This document shows, piece after piece, positions 1 to 9,849 of a stretch of 64,000 nt of DNA (position 1 is its first letter; each line of letters opens with the position of its first letter). Under the pieces are notes generated by a model. The model had not been told where the DNA came from and did no database searches. It worked only from the letters and a program-made list of their open reading frames with translations. The position numbers and the translations under genes were made by a program. The stretch comes from an uncultured Opitutia bacterium (GTDB taxonomy: Bacteria > Verrucomicrobiota > Verrucomicrobiia > Opitutales > Coraliomargaritaceae). The stretch spans positions 102,563 to 166,562 of the forward strand of contig CAKZOI010000070.1 in NCBI GenBank assembly GCA_937136395.1, in the 5' to 3' direction.

Positions 1-785
1 ATGCAATAACCGACGATTTCAGCGATGATGTTGGCGCCGCGTGCCTGAGCGTCTTCGAGGCGTTCCAGCACGTAAATAGCGCCTCCTTCGGAAACAACGA
101 TTCCATTACGTGTTTTATCGAAAGGGCGGCTGGTTTTGTTGACGTCTGATTCGTGGGTGCCAAGCGCGCCTTGGCTCTTGAAACCTGCAAAAATACCAAA
201 TGATTGAATGCTTTCACTAACCCCGCCTGCGAGGGCGAGATCAACTTCGCCGAGGCGAAGCATCTGTAATGCTTGCACGAGTCCAGCATTTCCAGCGGCA
301 CAGGCCGCGCCTATGGTGTAATGCGGCCCTGTGATCCCCATGTTAATGGTGATTTCACCGGCGGGGTTGTTGGCGACCGTGCGTGGGTTGTGGTGGTGCG
401 TCCAAAAACGGGTGTCGTAATCGAACTTCGAGATATTGTAGACCTCATTTTCAGTCTCCACATTGCCGTGCTCCGTGGTGCCTACATAGACTCCGATACG
501 ACTCTTATCGTAGTTTTCAAAGTCCAAGCCACTGTTTTCGATCGCTTCACGTGCGGCGTAAATCGCGATGCTGCCAGCCCGAGTGCCCACGCGGAGTTCT
601 TTACGAGTCTGGTGTTTCTTTGGGTCGAAGCTGCAAACGCCAGCGGGCACTTTGCCCATGTAGCGCATGTCGATCATTTGGATACCAGCGACCCCATCGA
701 GGAGATTCTTACGGTATTCCTCAAGTGAGTTGCCATTTGGCGAGGTGAGGCCGAGGCCTGTGATGACTATGCGCGACTGATGCAT
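1..785 (-). CDS. Beta-ketoacyl-ACP synthase (KAS II/FabF-like), 5' part, runs off the left edge
   Basis: About 261 residues of a condensing enzyme are read from the ATG at 785 leftwards; the gene continues beyond base 1. The N-terminus (RIVITGLGLTSPNGNS) is the usual start of FabF-type synthases, and a cysteine near residue 162 in the context GAACAAGNAG sits where the acyl-accepting nucleophile of FabF lies. The catalytic histidines would be outside the window. Such enzymes extend acyl chains on ACP in fatty-acid or polyketide-like synthesis. The sequence around the cysteine differs from the standard TACATG, so a specialised KAS in a secondary lipid cluster is possible. The long plus-strand reading frames inside it are antisense shadows. 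Confidence 0.85.
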   Translation of the reverse strand, partial: MHQSRIVITGLGLTSPNGNSLEEYRKNLLDGVAGIQMIDMRYMGKVPAGVCSFDPKKHQTRKELRVGTRAGSIAIYAAREAIENSGLDFENYDKSRIGVYVGTTEHGNVETENEVYNISKFDYDTRFWTHHHNPRTVANNPAGEITINMGITGPHYTIGAACAAGNAGLVQALQMLRLGEVDLALAGGVSESIQSFGIFAGFKSQGALGTHESDVNKTSRPFDKTRNGIVVSEGGAIYVLERLEDAQARGANIIAEIVGYC

Positions 786-975
786 AAAATAAGCGGGTAG
801 TGTTACCATCTATAGGGGCAGGGCTGTCAATAGTGTAAAAGCATGTGCTGAGCGCAAACTAACATTCCATAATTCCACACAGTTTTTATGGTTGGGCGTA
901 TCGCCAGTATTTTGGGTGCATTAGAGGGCTTGAAATGCCCGTGGCGGGTGTGATTAAAACCGTGGGAGTGTAGCC

Positions 976-1050
976 GTAGCCGAAGCGTTGACGCTTTGGG
1001 CAGTGTGGGTCGGTAAGTGAGATCGACCAAAACTTTACAGTTTCGGCTAC
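976..1050. repeat. REP pair (BIME-like), GTAGCCGAA family
   Basis: The 349-base gap 786-1134 holds two inverted copies of a short hairpin and no convincing gene. The left arm (976-999) is GTAG, then CCGAAGCG, loop TTGA, then CGCTTTGG. The right arm (1027-1050, complement) is GTAG, CCGAAACT, loop GTAA, AGTTTTGG. The inner stem bases differ (GCG/CGC against ACT/AGT) but still pair, and both keep the same G-T wobble. The GTAG lead plus imperfect palindrome is the classic REP layout. It lies upstream of the sigma factor gene. Confidence 0.75.
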
Positions 1051-1134
1051 ATTTTACCGCACTCTTAGCCGCATGGAATCTAAGATCACTAATGTTGCAA
1101 TTTAGCAAAGACTTGCTTTTGTTGTCTGCACATT

Positions 1135-1767
1135 ATGGCCACTAGTGGATCAGTTACTGAGTCGATCTTTCCTGCGCAAGAAGCACAGGTCTCGGATCGT
1201 GATTTGGACTGGGCAGTGGTGCAGAAGGTGCAATCGGGCAATGTCGGTGCCTATGATCAACTCGTTCAGAAGTATCGAGAGAAGATTTTTTCTGTGGTTT
1301 ATAACATGACCAGTAATCGTGAAGATGCTGCTGATTTGACCCAAGAGACTTTCATTAAAGCCTTTCAGGCAATTGCTCGTTTTAAGGGCAAATCTTCGTT
1401 TTTTACGTGGATTTATCGCATCGCGATTAATACCACGATGACTTTTCTCAAGAAAAGGAGCCGTCGCCGCTTCATTAGCTACGAAAACATCGACGAAGAG
1501 GTTTCAAATTCTGAAATTTTCGAGCGTTTAACGGCCAAAAATCAGACCGAAAAGGGCGCTTTAGTAAACGAATTACAGGAAAAATTGAACGACGCGCTAC
1601 AAAAGTTGTCTCTTAAACATCGCACTGTCGTTATTTTACATGAAATCGAAGGCCTCGAACACGCAGAAATCGCAGAAATCACCAAGACTTCTGTTGGCAC
1701 CGTGCGTTCGCGCCTTCACTACGCAAAACAACAGCTTCAAGGCTATTTAAAGGACTACCTCGGCTAA
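1135..1767 (+). CDS. ECF-type RNA polymerase sigma-70 family sigma factor
   Basis: A 210-residue alternative sigma factor of the RpoE/SigW type. Region 2 lies at about residues 37-108, with the core-binding and -10-recognising segment DAADLTQETFIKAFQ followed by FTWIYRIAINT; region 4, a helix-turn-helix, lies at about 150-200 (LEHAEIAEITKTSVGTVRSR). It directs RNA polymerase to a specific regulon. Thirty bases downstream begins a one-pass membrane protein and then a secreted PDZ protein, so it is probably the first gene of a signalling operon in which those two proteins control it. No Shine-Dalgarno motif precedes the ATG. Confidence 0.93.
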   Translation: MATSGSVTESIFPAQEAQVSDRDLDWAVVQKVQSGNVGAYDQLVQKYREKIFSVVYNMTSNREDAADLTQETFIKAFQAIARFKGKSSFFTWIYRIAINTTMTFLKKRSRRRFISYENIDEEVSNSEIFERLTAKNQTEKGALVNELQEKLNDALQKLSLKHRTVVILHEIEGLEHAEIAEITKTSVGTVRSRLHYAKQQLQGYLKDYLG

Positions 1768-1796
1768 TAACGCCTGCGACACTCACATACCTGCCT

Positions 1797-2348
1797 ATGT
1801 CACAACATACGAAAGACAGTCAAAAAGAAGTAAAAGTAGAAGATCTCTTGCGCCTCAAACGCGCAGAGCGTCCAGACGATGCTTTTTGGGGAGAATTTGA
1901 TAAAGAGCTTCATCAACGGATGTTGCAGACTTTAGTGAAGAAGGATCCGCTACATCTGCAAATTTGGCGCACACTATCGGGACGCCTCACGCAAAGCGTT
2001 GGCGTCGCCTGTGCGGCAGCCTTTCTCGCACTCATGGTTGTGCGTCCTGTATTTATTGGCACGACCAGCGCAGACCTCCCGGTCGCTCAAATAGACAATT
2101 CTGCGCTTACGTCGACTTCTGTCGTGGAAGTGGCGATGTCCGATTTGGACGTATCTTCAATTGAAGCTGATCACGATTACTCGATTGAGGGTATTTCGCC
2201 AAATGTGGAGTCCTCCGATGAGCGCTTTACTCGTGATTTTGGCATGGAAGGATTTGAATTGGCTATGGATGCTGATTATTCCTCCGACGAAGCGTCGATG
2301 CGTCCATCATTTGGAAGTGCTGGGGTCGCTACGACGCTCGTTTACTAA
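1797..2348 (+). CDS. One-pass membrane protein, candidate anti-sigma factor
   Basis: A 183-residue protein with no motif I can name. A hydrophilic, charged N-terminal part (about 1-65, cytoplasmic if the topology is N-in) is followed by one hydrophobic segment (about 68-88, VGVACAAAFLALMVVR) and an acidic, Ser/Asp-rich C-terminal part. It sits between an ECF sigma factor gene and a secreted protease-like gene, which is the position and architecture of RseA-type anti-sigma factors. The zinc motif HxxxCxxC of many anti-sigma factors is absent. The function is inferred only from topology and operon position. Confidence 0.6.
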   Translation: MSQHTKDSQKEVKVEDLLRLKRAERPDDAFWGEFDKELHQRMLQTLVKKDPLHLQIWRTLSGRLTQSVGVACAAAFLALMVVRPVFIGTTSADLPVAQIDNSALTSTSVVEVAMSDLDVSSIEADHDYSIEGISPNVESSDERFTRDFGMEGFELAMDADYSSDEASMRPSFGSAGVATTLVY

Positions 2349-2357
2349 GACTTTTCT

Positions 2358-3410
2358 ATGCGCATCTGTTTCTGCTGGGTTCTTCTCTTAGCTGTTTTTA
2401 GCTCACTGTCAGTTTCTGCAAATCCTGCAGATGCTTTAGCGCTTCAGCAGCGCTTGATTGAAGTATTTGAGCAAAACAAAAAAGCGATTGTCCGTGTGAA
2501 GGCCGCTTACCCTGGCCCGGAGAAAGACGGCAAGAAGCAAGTGATGTTACGTGTTGGCACTGGCTTTTTCATTAGTAAAGAGGGCCATGTGCTCGTGAGT
2601 GCTAGCCGTGCTGCTGGCGCTGAGCGTGTTTGGGTCGAGTATCAGGGTAAGTCGTATGCGACTGAGCCAGTCGGGCATGATCGCCTTACCAACATCTCTG
2701 CGCTGAAAGTCCTAGAGCCGCCGAGTGATTTTTCAATTATTGCGATCGACACCAGCATAGAGCGCCCGCCACTAGGTTCGATTGCTGTCGCGATCGCCTG
2801 CCCCTTGGATTTCGATCCATCTCCATCCATGGGTATTTTTACGGGTGCCGAAAAGAAGCTGGGCAATAAGATCTTTCCGACTGAATATTATCGCACCTCA
2901 ATTTCGGTCGAAGCAGGCCAAGGCGGATGCCCGATATTGGACATCAATGGCCGTTTTATTGGTATGACGGTTGCCTCAGTTCCCGATCTCGATGCGTCGT
3001 ATTGCTTACCAGCTCCTGCATTGGCTCGGGTGCGTGATGATTTACTTTTCTCCGGCCATGTGATTCACAGCTGGATGGGCTTTGAAGTGAAGAGCCGCTT
3101 GAACTTGGATGACAGTCATGCGGTGACGCTGTCTAGTGTGGTTGAAGGGGCACCTGCTGCTGAAGCGGGCCTCTTGGCCGGTGACCAGTTACTTTCGATT
3201 GGTGGTCGCGAGATTCGCACGGTAGAAGATGTTCCGGGTGCGATATTCTTCACTCGGGCCAATCAGTTTGCATCGATCAAAGTGCGCCGTGGCGAGGAAG
3301 ACCTTGAGCTGTCCTTGAAAACGCTGCCTCGTCCAGAGAAAGACATTGTCATCACATCTGTGGATGCTTCTGCGGCATCGAATGATGCCCTGGTTGAAGC
3401 TGAAAACTAA
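2358..3410 (+). CDS. Secreted trypsin-like/PDZ protein of the DegP/DegS type, catalytic triad lost
   Basis: A 350-residue protein with a signal peptide (about 1-21, cut near SVSA-NP), a trypsin-like domain (about 40-235) and a PDZ domain (about 245-330; GAPAAEAGLLAGDQLLSIGG). Against DegP the three catalytic positions are changed: the NNHVV histidine region reads VSASRAAGA (His to Ser), the SDIA aspartate reads TNIS (Asp to Asn), and the GNSGG serine reads GQGGC (Ser to Gly). The fold-defining residues around them remain, so this is a pseudoprotease rather than a decayed gene. The start lies 9 bases after the candidate anti-sigma gene. It probably binds peptides or partner proteins in the periplasm and may signal to that protein as DegS does to RseA, but without cutting. 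Confidence 0.85.
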   Translation: MRICFCWVLLLAVFSSLSVSANPADALALQQRLIEVFEQNKKAIVRVKAAYPGPEKDGKKQVMLRVGTGFFISKEGHVLVSASRAAGAERVWVEYQGKSYATEPVGHDRLTNISALKVLEPPSDFSIIAIDTSIERPPLGSIAVAIACPLDFDPSPSMGIFTGAEKKLGNKIFPTEYYRTSISVEAGQGGCPILDINGRFIGMTVASVPDLDASYCLPAPALARVRDDLLFSGHVIHSWMGFEVKSRLNLDDSHAVTLSSVVEGAPAAEAGLLAGDQLLSIGGREIRTVEDVPGAIFFTRANQFASIKVRRGEEDLELSLKTLPRPEKDIVITSVDASAASNDALVEAEN

Positions 3411-3492
3411 GCGCTTAGATCACGAGGTCTTCAGTGGTGCCTGCGACCAATAAGGGGCAGGTGGGCGGTGATACAGCAATTCTGCAGGAGAA

Positions 3493-4575
<1,083 letters not shown>

Positions 4576-4735
4576 CGGAAAAGTGGTGTAAACTTTGCTT
4601 TAAAGATTATTTTCTCTGATTTCATGCAAAGATACTTGCGATGCAATAAGACGTGCTTTGTCTGGCAATCAACTAATGCGTCGATTTAAAAATTACATTT
4701 AGTCGCACTCCTTACATCCGAAACGATTCCTTCAC

Positions 4736-7687
4736 ATGTCCAGCCCTTCGACCGATCTGCGTGAACAAGCACGCCACTATATCCCTGCGACTGATGCAGA
4801 TATCGAGCAAATGTTCGCTGCTATCGGTAAGACATCGTTCAAGGACTTGTTCAACCATATCCCATCGGACGTCTTGTTTGATGAGGCTCCGGCGCTGCCT
4901 GACGAGCTCGATTACGAAGCCCTTAAGTGTCGCCTCCGCGAGATATCCGAGAAGAATCGAGTCTGTAGTAGTTTTCTGGGCGATGGGGTGCTCGACTTGG
5001 AGCCGTCACCTGTAGTCGGCCCTGTTTGCAACATTCGCAATATGACAACGGCTTACACGCCGTATCAGCCCGAACTCAGCCAAGGCACCTTGATTGCGCA
5101 CTGGATTTATCAATGTTCGATGGCTCGTTTGACTGGGTTTGAAGCGGTCAACGCATCGCTCTACGACCGTTCGACTTCAATATTTGAGGGCATTTGTGCG
5201 GCGATTCGTATGAGCCGTCGTAAATCCGCTGCTATCATTCCAGAGACGCTATACCCTGGGGATTTGGAAGTGTTGGAAACGCTTTCCGTAGAAACTGAAG
5301 TCGAGCTGATTCGTGTCCCTGCCGACGTCGTGACGGGTTGTATTGATATGGCCGCACTCAAGGCCGCCGCCGTGGAGGCCGTCGATCGCCTTGCTGTGAT
5401 CGTATTTCCGCAGGTGAACACCTTCGGTTTACTAGAGGCGGTAGACGAACTGACGGATTTGGCTGCAGATTTAAAGATCAAGTCAGTCGCTGTCATCGAT
5501 CCATTGCTCCTATCAAAGGGCGGTTTAAAGGCACCTTCGGATTTTGGTGTAAACGGCGTCGATATTATTGTGGGCGAAGCTCAGCACTTAGCTCTGGCGC
5601 CTAATTTTGGTGGCCCAGGTCTCGGGTTGTTCGGCGTGCGTTTCTCTGCGAAAGATCGTAACGGCGTGCGCGCCGCACCGGGTCGATTTATCGGCAAAGC
5701 CAAAGACTGCTCGGGTCGTGATTGTCGTGTGGGTGTGCTTTCGACACGTGAGCAGCACATCCGTAAGGACAAAGCTACATCCAATATTTGCTCAAACCAA
5801 GCCTTTGTGGCGACACTCGTCGGCGCGGCTTTACTCGAGCGTGGCGATGATGGTCTCGGCGCGATTCTCGAGACGATACGCACGCGACTTGACGAGGCCG
5901 TGCCTAGTCTGACCGCTTTTGAGGGTGTAGAGCTCGCTTTTCCGGACAGTGTGAGTTATCACGAGGTGACGCTTGCACTGCCAGAGTCGACCACTGAAGT
6001 GCTCGCCGCGGCACGCGCAAAGGGCATTTTAGCGGGAGCCGACGTCTCGACTCGCATTGCAGGCGATCGTCAATTGTTGAAATTGTCGTTCTCTAACCGC
6101 GAGCAAGATCTGTCCGCATTAGTTGGGGTCTTTGCAGAACGCTTCAAGCCCGCAGATGCAGCAATGCTGCAAGCGACGCCAGTTGAGGCTTTGCGCTCTG
6201 AAGCACCAGGCTTACCGAGTTATTCTGCCAGTGAAGTGATTGATTACTACACCAAGCTCGGAGAGCTCAACGTCAGCCCTGATGATGGCTGCTATCCGCT
6301 TGGCTCGTGCACGATGAAATACAATCCGCTGGTCAACGACTGGGCTGCAGGTTTACCGGGCTTTACCGATGTGCACCCGCAGGCGCCAATCGAAGATGCG
6401 CAAGGCTGCCTCTTCGTGCTGCACGAAACTCAAGAGTGGTTTAAGAAGATCACTGGCCTCGCTGGTGTCACCACGCAACCGCTTGCTGGGGCGCAAGGTG
6501 AGTTGGTGGGCCTTAAGCTATTTCAAGCCTATCACCGAGATCGTGGCGAAACCCGCGATGTCGTTCTGATCCCGCGTTCAGCGCACGGTACTAATTTTGC
6601 CACCGCCACGATGGCTGGTTTTGGAGGCAAGCTTGGCAAAATTGTATATTTGGAAGCCGATGTCGCAGGTCGCGTGCTCAATGAAGACCTCGACCGTCGC
6701 ATCGAAGAATACGGTAACCGTATTGCGGGTATTATGATCACCAACCCGAATACCAGTGGTATTTTTGAAACATCGTTTAAAGAGATCGCCGAAAAAGTCC
6801 ATGCGGCTGGCGGCCTTGTCTATATGGACGGTGCGAATATGAATGCGATTGCTGGTTGGGTCGATCTTGGCACACTCGGTGTCGATGCGGTTCATAACAA
6901 TTTGCACAAGACGTGGACGATTCCGCACGGCGGTGGCGGTCCTGGAGATGCGATGGTTGCGGTCAGTGAGCTGTTGTTGCCCTATTTGCCTGGCTATCAA
7001 ATCGAATTCGACGGCGAGCTGTATCAGCCGGTTAAGGCGGAGAAGTCGATTGGTTCCTTCCACCGCCACTGGGGCAACTTTGCGCACAAGGTGCGTTGCT
7101 ACACGTATTTGCTTCGCTTGGGTAAAGAAGGGGTGCGTCGTATGTCGGCGATGGCCGTTCTCAGTGCGCGCTACCTCCACAAACAAATGGAGGACGATTA
7201 TGCGACATTACCAGCCGGATCTGATAGCGAGCCGCGTATGCATGAGTTCATTCTCACGCTGAAGCAGGAAGATTTCGGCGCCTTGGAGTCTGTCGGACTG
7301 CGCATGACTGATGCCGCCCCGCGCATCGGTAAGCTCTTCTTAGATTTTGGTTTTCACGCGCCGACGGTTGCTTGGCCCGAACCGCTCGGTCTTATGATCG
7401 AGCCGACTGAAAGTTATACCAAAGCAGAGCTCGATCGTTTTGCCGATGCAGTGAAAGCGATCATCAAGTTGGTGAAAGAGCACCCGCAAGTGTTGAACTC
7501 AGCGCCGCACTTCACACCGATCGACCGTGTCGAAGAGGTCGAAGCCAATCGCGACGTTTGCCTCTCTGAGTCCTTAGAAAGCCTACCAGTATTAAACACC
7601 GCGCGTATCACCACCCGCGAGCTTGCTCAAATGCCCGTTGATGAGATTTATGCTAAGATCGTCGAAGCGGCGCAGGCTGAAGCGTAG
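4736..7687 (+). CDS. gcvP: Glycine dehydrogenase (decarboxylating), glycine cleavage system P protein
   Basis: A 983-residue single-chain P protein, i.e. the fused form of the P1 and P2 halves. It decarboxylates glycine with pyridoxal phosphate and passes the aminomethyl group to the H protein lipoyl arm. The PLP lysine is in NNLHKTWTIPHGGGGPG (about residue 730), preceded by a typical glycine-rich YMDGANMNAIAGW. The N-terminal half has the usual HYIPATDADIEQMF opening, and the C-terminal half has DDGCYPLGSCTMKYNP. It starts 160 bases from gcvT on the opposite strand. No Shine-Dalgarno motif is seen before the ATG. Confidence 0.97.
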   Translation: MSSPSTDLREQARHYIPATDADIEQMFAAIGKTSFKDLFNHIPSDVLFDEAPALPDELDYEALKCRLREISEKNRVCSSFLGDGVLDLEPSPVVGPVCNIRNMTTAYTPYQPELSQGTLIAHWIYQCSMARLTGFEAVNASLYDRSTSIFEGICAAIRMSRRKSAAIIPETLYPGDLEVLETLSVETEVELIRVPADVVTGCIDMAALKAAAVEAVDRLAVIVFPQVNTFGLLEAVDELTDLAADLKIKSVAVIDPLLLSKGGLKAPSDFGVNGVDIIVGEAQHLALAPNFGGPGLGLFGVRFSAKDRNGVRAAPGRFIGKAKDCSGRDCRVGVLSTREQHIRKDKATSNICSNQAFVATLVGAALLERGDDGLGAILETIRTRLDEAVPSLTAFEGVELAFPDSVSYHEVTLALPESTTEVLAAARAKGILAGADVSTRIAGDRQLLKLSFSNREQDLSALVGVFAERFKPADAAMLQATPVEALRSEAPGLPSYSASEVIDYYTKLGELNVSPDDGCYPLGSCTMKYNPLVNDWAAGLPGFTDVHPQAPIEDAQGCLFVLHETQEWFKKITGLAGVTTQPLAGAQGELVGLKLFQAYHRDRGETRDVVLIPRSAHGTNFATATMAGFGGKLGKIVYLEADVAGRVLNEDLDRRIEEYGNRIAGIMITNPNTSGIFETSFKEIAEKVHAAGGLVYMDGANMNAIAGWVDLGTLGVDAVHNNLHKTWTIPHGGGGPGDAMVAVSELLLPYLPGYQIEFDGELYQPVKAEKSIGSFHRHWGNFAHKVRCYTYLLRLGKEGVRRMSAMAVLSARYLHKQMEDDYATLPAGSDSEPRMHEFILTLKQEDFGALESVGLRMTDAAPRIGKLFLDFGFHAPTVAWPEPLGLMIEPTESYTKAELDRFADAVKAIIKLVKEHPQVLNSAPHFTPIDRVEEVEANRDVCLSESLESLPVLNTARITTRELAQMPVDEIYAKIVEAAQAEA

Positions 7688-7809
7688 GGGATTCACTTGT
7701 AAATACCGCTGGGCTAAGCTCGTTGTTGAAGCGGCACGCTACGTCATATTTCAGGATGGAACTGTAAGCTTCCAACTGCGGTCCTAAGGCTCTAATCTAT
7801 TTATCTATT

Positions 7810-8442
7810 ATGAATGAAGTAATGGCAATTTTTGCAGGGGTCGGCCTCGCCGCAGCCTGTGGTTTTCGAGTGTTTGTCCCCTTATTTATCGCGAGTCTCG
7901 CAATTAATACAGGTTATGAGGCCGAACTGTTAATGAATTTCAATATGCAGGAGCTCGTGGGGGAGCATCATTGGCTGGGCAGTGACTTAGCGACGATTAC
8001 CCTGGGAATTGCGACTGTGCTGGAAATCGGTAGTTACTACGTGCCGTGGATTGATAATGCCTTGGACTCGATCGCCACACCGGCTGCAGTGGTGGCTGGC
8101 ACCTTTATTTCTGGTGAATTAATGCCCGATTTTATTGGTGATGGATCCTTCAAATGGGTCGCAGCGACCATTATGGGAGGTGGCACCGCAGGCCTCGTTC
8201 AGGGCGCGTCGGTGATCACACGCGGCACCTCAACGGCGACTACGGGTGGCATTGGCAACCCCGTTATCTCGACCGCCGAACTCGGTGGCTCAATTTTGAC
8301 TGCTGGTTTGGCGATTTTGATCCCCATTCTCGCCGCACTCTTAGTGTTGATCCTGCTCTACTTCGTGATCCGCACGTTCTTTCGGTTCTTCAAGCGTCGC
8401 TCCGACGCGAAGCAAGCGGGGCCGCCTGCAGAGGCGACTTAA
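7810..8442 (+). CDS. DUF4126 family membrane protein
   Basis: A 210-residue protein with several hydrophobic helices and a short basic C-terminal tail. The opening (FAGVGLAAACGFRVFVPLF) and the segments LEIGSYYVPWIDNALDSIATPAAV and the glycine-rich GGGTAGLVQGASVI match the DUF4126 family, whose function is unknown. It probably sits in the inner membrane. It stands alone on the plus strand and is followed by two copies of an intrinsic terminator. Confidence 0.8.
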   Translation: MNEVMAIFAGVGLAAACGFRVFVPLFIASLAINTGYEAELLMNFNMQELVGEHHWLGSDLATITLGIATVLEIGSYYVPWIDNALDSIATPAAVVAGTFISGELMPDFIGDGSFKWVAATIMGGGTAGLVQGASVITRGTSTATTGGIGNPVISTAELGGSILTAGLAILIPILAALLVLILLYFVIRTFFRFFKRRSDAKQAGPPAEAT

Positions 8443-8458
8443 ATATCCTATTTCCCTT

Positions 8459-8488
8459 AAAGCGGCTCAGAAATGAGCCGCTTTTTTG
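8459..8488 (+). terminator. Intrinsic terminator, copy 1
   Basis: A perfect stem AGCGGCTC/GAGCCGCT with a short loop is followed by six T on the plus strand, 17 bases behind the DUF4126 stop codon. The run of A on its left side makes it weakly bidirectional. Confidence 0.9.
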
Positions 8489-8542
8489 TGGAGGGCTGTG
8501 CTCTGTCACAGCCGCACGTCCGATTAAACATCCTTTCCCTTT

Positions 8543-8573
8543 AAAGCGGCTCAGAAAAGAGCCGCTTTTTTTG
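8543..8573 (+). terminator. Intrinsic terminator, copy 2
   Basis: The same AGCGGCTC/GAGCCGCT stem with loop AGAAAA, followed by seven T. It is the second copy produced by the tandem duplication and would give a back-up stop for DUF4126 transcription. Confidence 0.88.
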
Positions 8574-8625
8574 TGGAGGGCTGTGCTCTGACACAGCCGC
8601 ACCTCCGATTGGTTGCTCTAGCGTA

Positions 8626-8792
8626 TCAACCTAGATTCAGAAGTCAGAATATTGAATTCAGGAGTCAGTCGTTTCTACTGAGGAACATACAAACATAGAT
8701 AGCTACGCCAAATTGGCGAAGCGTATAATTCTGCAATCGGTTGATTGTGAATCCTCTATTCCGACTTCTGAATCCTGACTGCTTTTTTAGGA
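8626..8792. repeat. Dispersed 166-base repeat, copy 1
   Basis: This segment matches 13422-13588 over its full length at most positions. The core from GGCGAAGCGTATAATTCTGC to TGTGAATCCT is identical apart from one base. The ends form an imperfect inverted repeat: GATTCAGAAGTCAGAATA on the left against a TATTCCGACTTCTGAATCC type word on the right. It has no open frame and ends in a run of T. It may be a small non-autonomous element (MITE-like) or a family of structured RNAs. Confidence 0.8.
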
Positions 8793-8802
8793 TCAACCGC
8801 CA

Positions 8803-9705
8803 TTATAGCTCCTTGGGATATTCGCCGCTCGCGATCAGGGTCTGGATACTTTCCTGCACAAAGGGCTTATCATCTGGGTAAGTCACACCAAACCAGGAGC
8901 CACTGGTCTCGATTACCGCGCAATCGGTCTGCTCGCTCTTGATTAAATCGTCGATTACGGTGGGGATGTAGCACTCGGATTTCGCTTCGCTACCGTGAGC
9001 CTGGAGGAAGTCGATGAAGTGGGCTTCGAGTGTCGCAAATAGGGCCGGGCTGAAACCCCAAAAGTTCATCGATACGATGTCATCTGCGTTTAGATTCACA
9101 CGCTGGTTGGTTAAGTTACTGCCACGGATCACGCCGTCTTCGCCTTTTGCAATGACCGTGTGCTCTTCGACTCCCTGTAGCGAGCCGTCGTTCACGATGC
9201 AGAGGCCGCGATTCACACTGCCATGTTCGGAGAGAGTGTTTTCCAGGCGGTAACCGACCATGCAAGTGCGGAGCTCTGGCTCGTTGTTGCTGTTGCTAAA
9301 GTAGTCGGTCAACTGCTTGTAGGCCTCCTGCCCGTAAAAATCGTCTGCGTTGATCACCGCAAAGGGCGTATCGATATCATGGCGTGCGGCACGCACTGCG
9401 TGTGCCGTGCCCCAAGGCTTCTCGCGACCCTCTGGCAGAGAAAAGCCTTCGGGTAAATCGCTGAGCTCTTGGTAGGCATACGCCACGTCGATCCTGCCCT
9501 CGAATTTATTGCCGACCGCCTCTTTGAAGGCATCTGCGAAATCACGTCGGATCACAAATACTACTTTACCAAAACCAGCACGGATCGCGTCGTATACTGA
9601 GTAGTCGAGCACCGTTTCACCGCTTGGCCCCATCGGTTCCAATTGTTTGAGGCCGCCGTAGCGACTGCCCATGCCTGCTGCGAGAATAAGTAGAGTCGGT
9701 TGCAT
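8803..9705 (-). CDS. Sugar-phosphate nucleotidyltransferase-like protein
   Basis: A 300-residue protein with the NTP-transferase fold. The signature LILAAGMGSRYGGLKQL at the N-terminus binds the nucleotide triphosphate, and AVINADDFYG (about 110) carries the metal-binding aspartates. Such enzymes join a sugar phosphate to a nucleotide to make an activated sugar. The exact substrate cannot be told. An ATG 36 bases upstream is possible, but the start at 9705 puts the nucleotide-binding motif at the usual place. A lipid-linked sugar transferase lies upstream on the same strand, so a role in surface polysaccharide is likely. Confidence 0.85.
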   Translation of the reverse strand: MQPTLLILAAGMGSRYGGLKQLEPMGPSGETVLDYSVYDAIRAGFGKVVFVIRRDFADAFKEAVGNKFEGRIDVAYAYQELSDLPEGFSLPEGREKPWGTAHAVRAARHDIDTPFAVINADDFYGQEAYKQLTDYFSNSNNEPELRTCMVGYRLENTLSEHGSVNRGLCIVNDGSLQGVEEHTVIAKGEDGVIRGSNLTNQRVNLNADDIVSMNFWGFSPALFATLEAHFIDFLQAHGSEAKSECYIPTVIDDLIKSEQTDCAVIETSGSWFGVTYPDDKPFVQESIQTLIASGEYPKEL

Positions 9706-9849
9706 GTTTGAGGTGTTTAAGTCGCAGAATAAAAAGCGCAAACGAGTTTTGTGGCTAATTTCTAGCGCTTCATCGTGCCTATTTTTGATTAAGGACTGAA
9801 GGCGAGAAAGAGCGGGGTAAACTTAGGGAATTTCATAGTGCTTGTTTGG

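Larger units (their letters stand above)
8445..8610. repeat. Tandem duplication of an 82-base terminator-plus-REP unit
   Basis: Two direct copies (about 8445-8525 and 8529-8610) lie behind the DUF4126 gene. Each holds a Rho-independent terminator followed by a REP-like hairpin that starts GTGGAGGGCTGTG and closes with CACAGCC (8488-8521 and 8573-8606). The copies differ at a few bases, including the loop (CTCTGT against CTCTGA). Together with the next repeat they fill the 360-base gap to 8802, in which I see no gene. Confidence 0.9.

Noticed and set aside
827..1108. A 93-codon minus-strand open frame before the sigma factor gene
   Set aside because: It runs through both arms of a REP pair and has no recognisable protein features; the frame is open by chance.
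2358..3410. Active DegP/DegS protease
   Set aside because: All three catalytic positions are replaced, so proteolysis by the usual mechanism is not expected.
4576..4735. A glycine riboswitch between gcvT and gcvP
   Set aside because: I see no tandem GGAGAG-type aptamer cores; the gap is only 160 bases and AT-rich.
6578..7186. A 202-codon antisense open frame inside gcvP
   Set aside because: It lies wholly within a clear, full-length P protein gene and reads like its shadow, with no family features.
8390..8602. A 70-codon minus-strand frame with an internal repeat
   Set aside because: The repeat is only the tandem terminator-REP duplication translated; it is not a protein repeat.
8459..8606. 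Possible CRISPR-like direct repeats
   Set aside because: Only two units, each a terminator plus REP hairpin, no spacers of even length and no cas genes.
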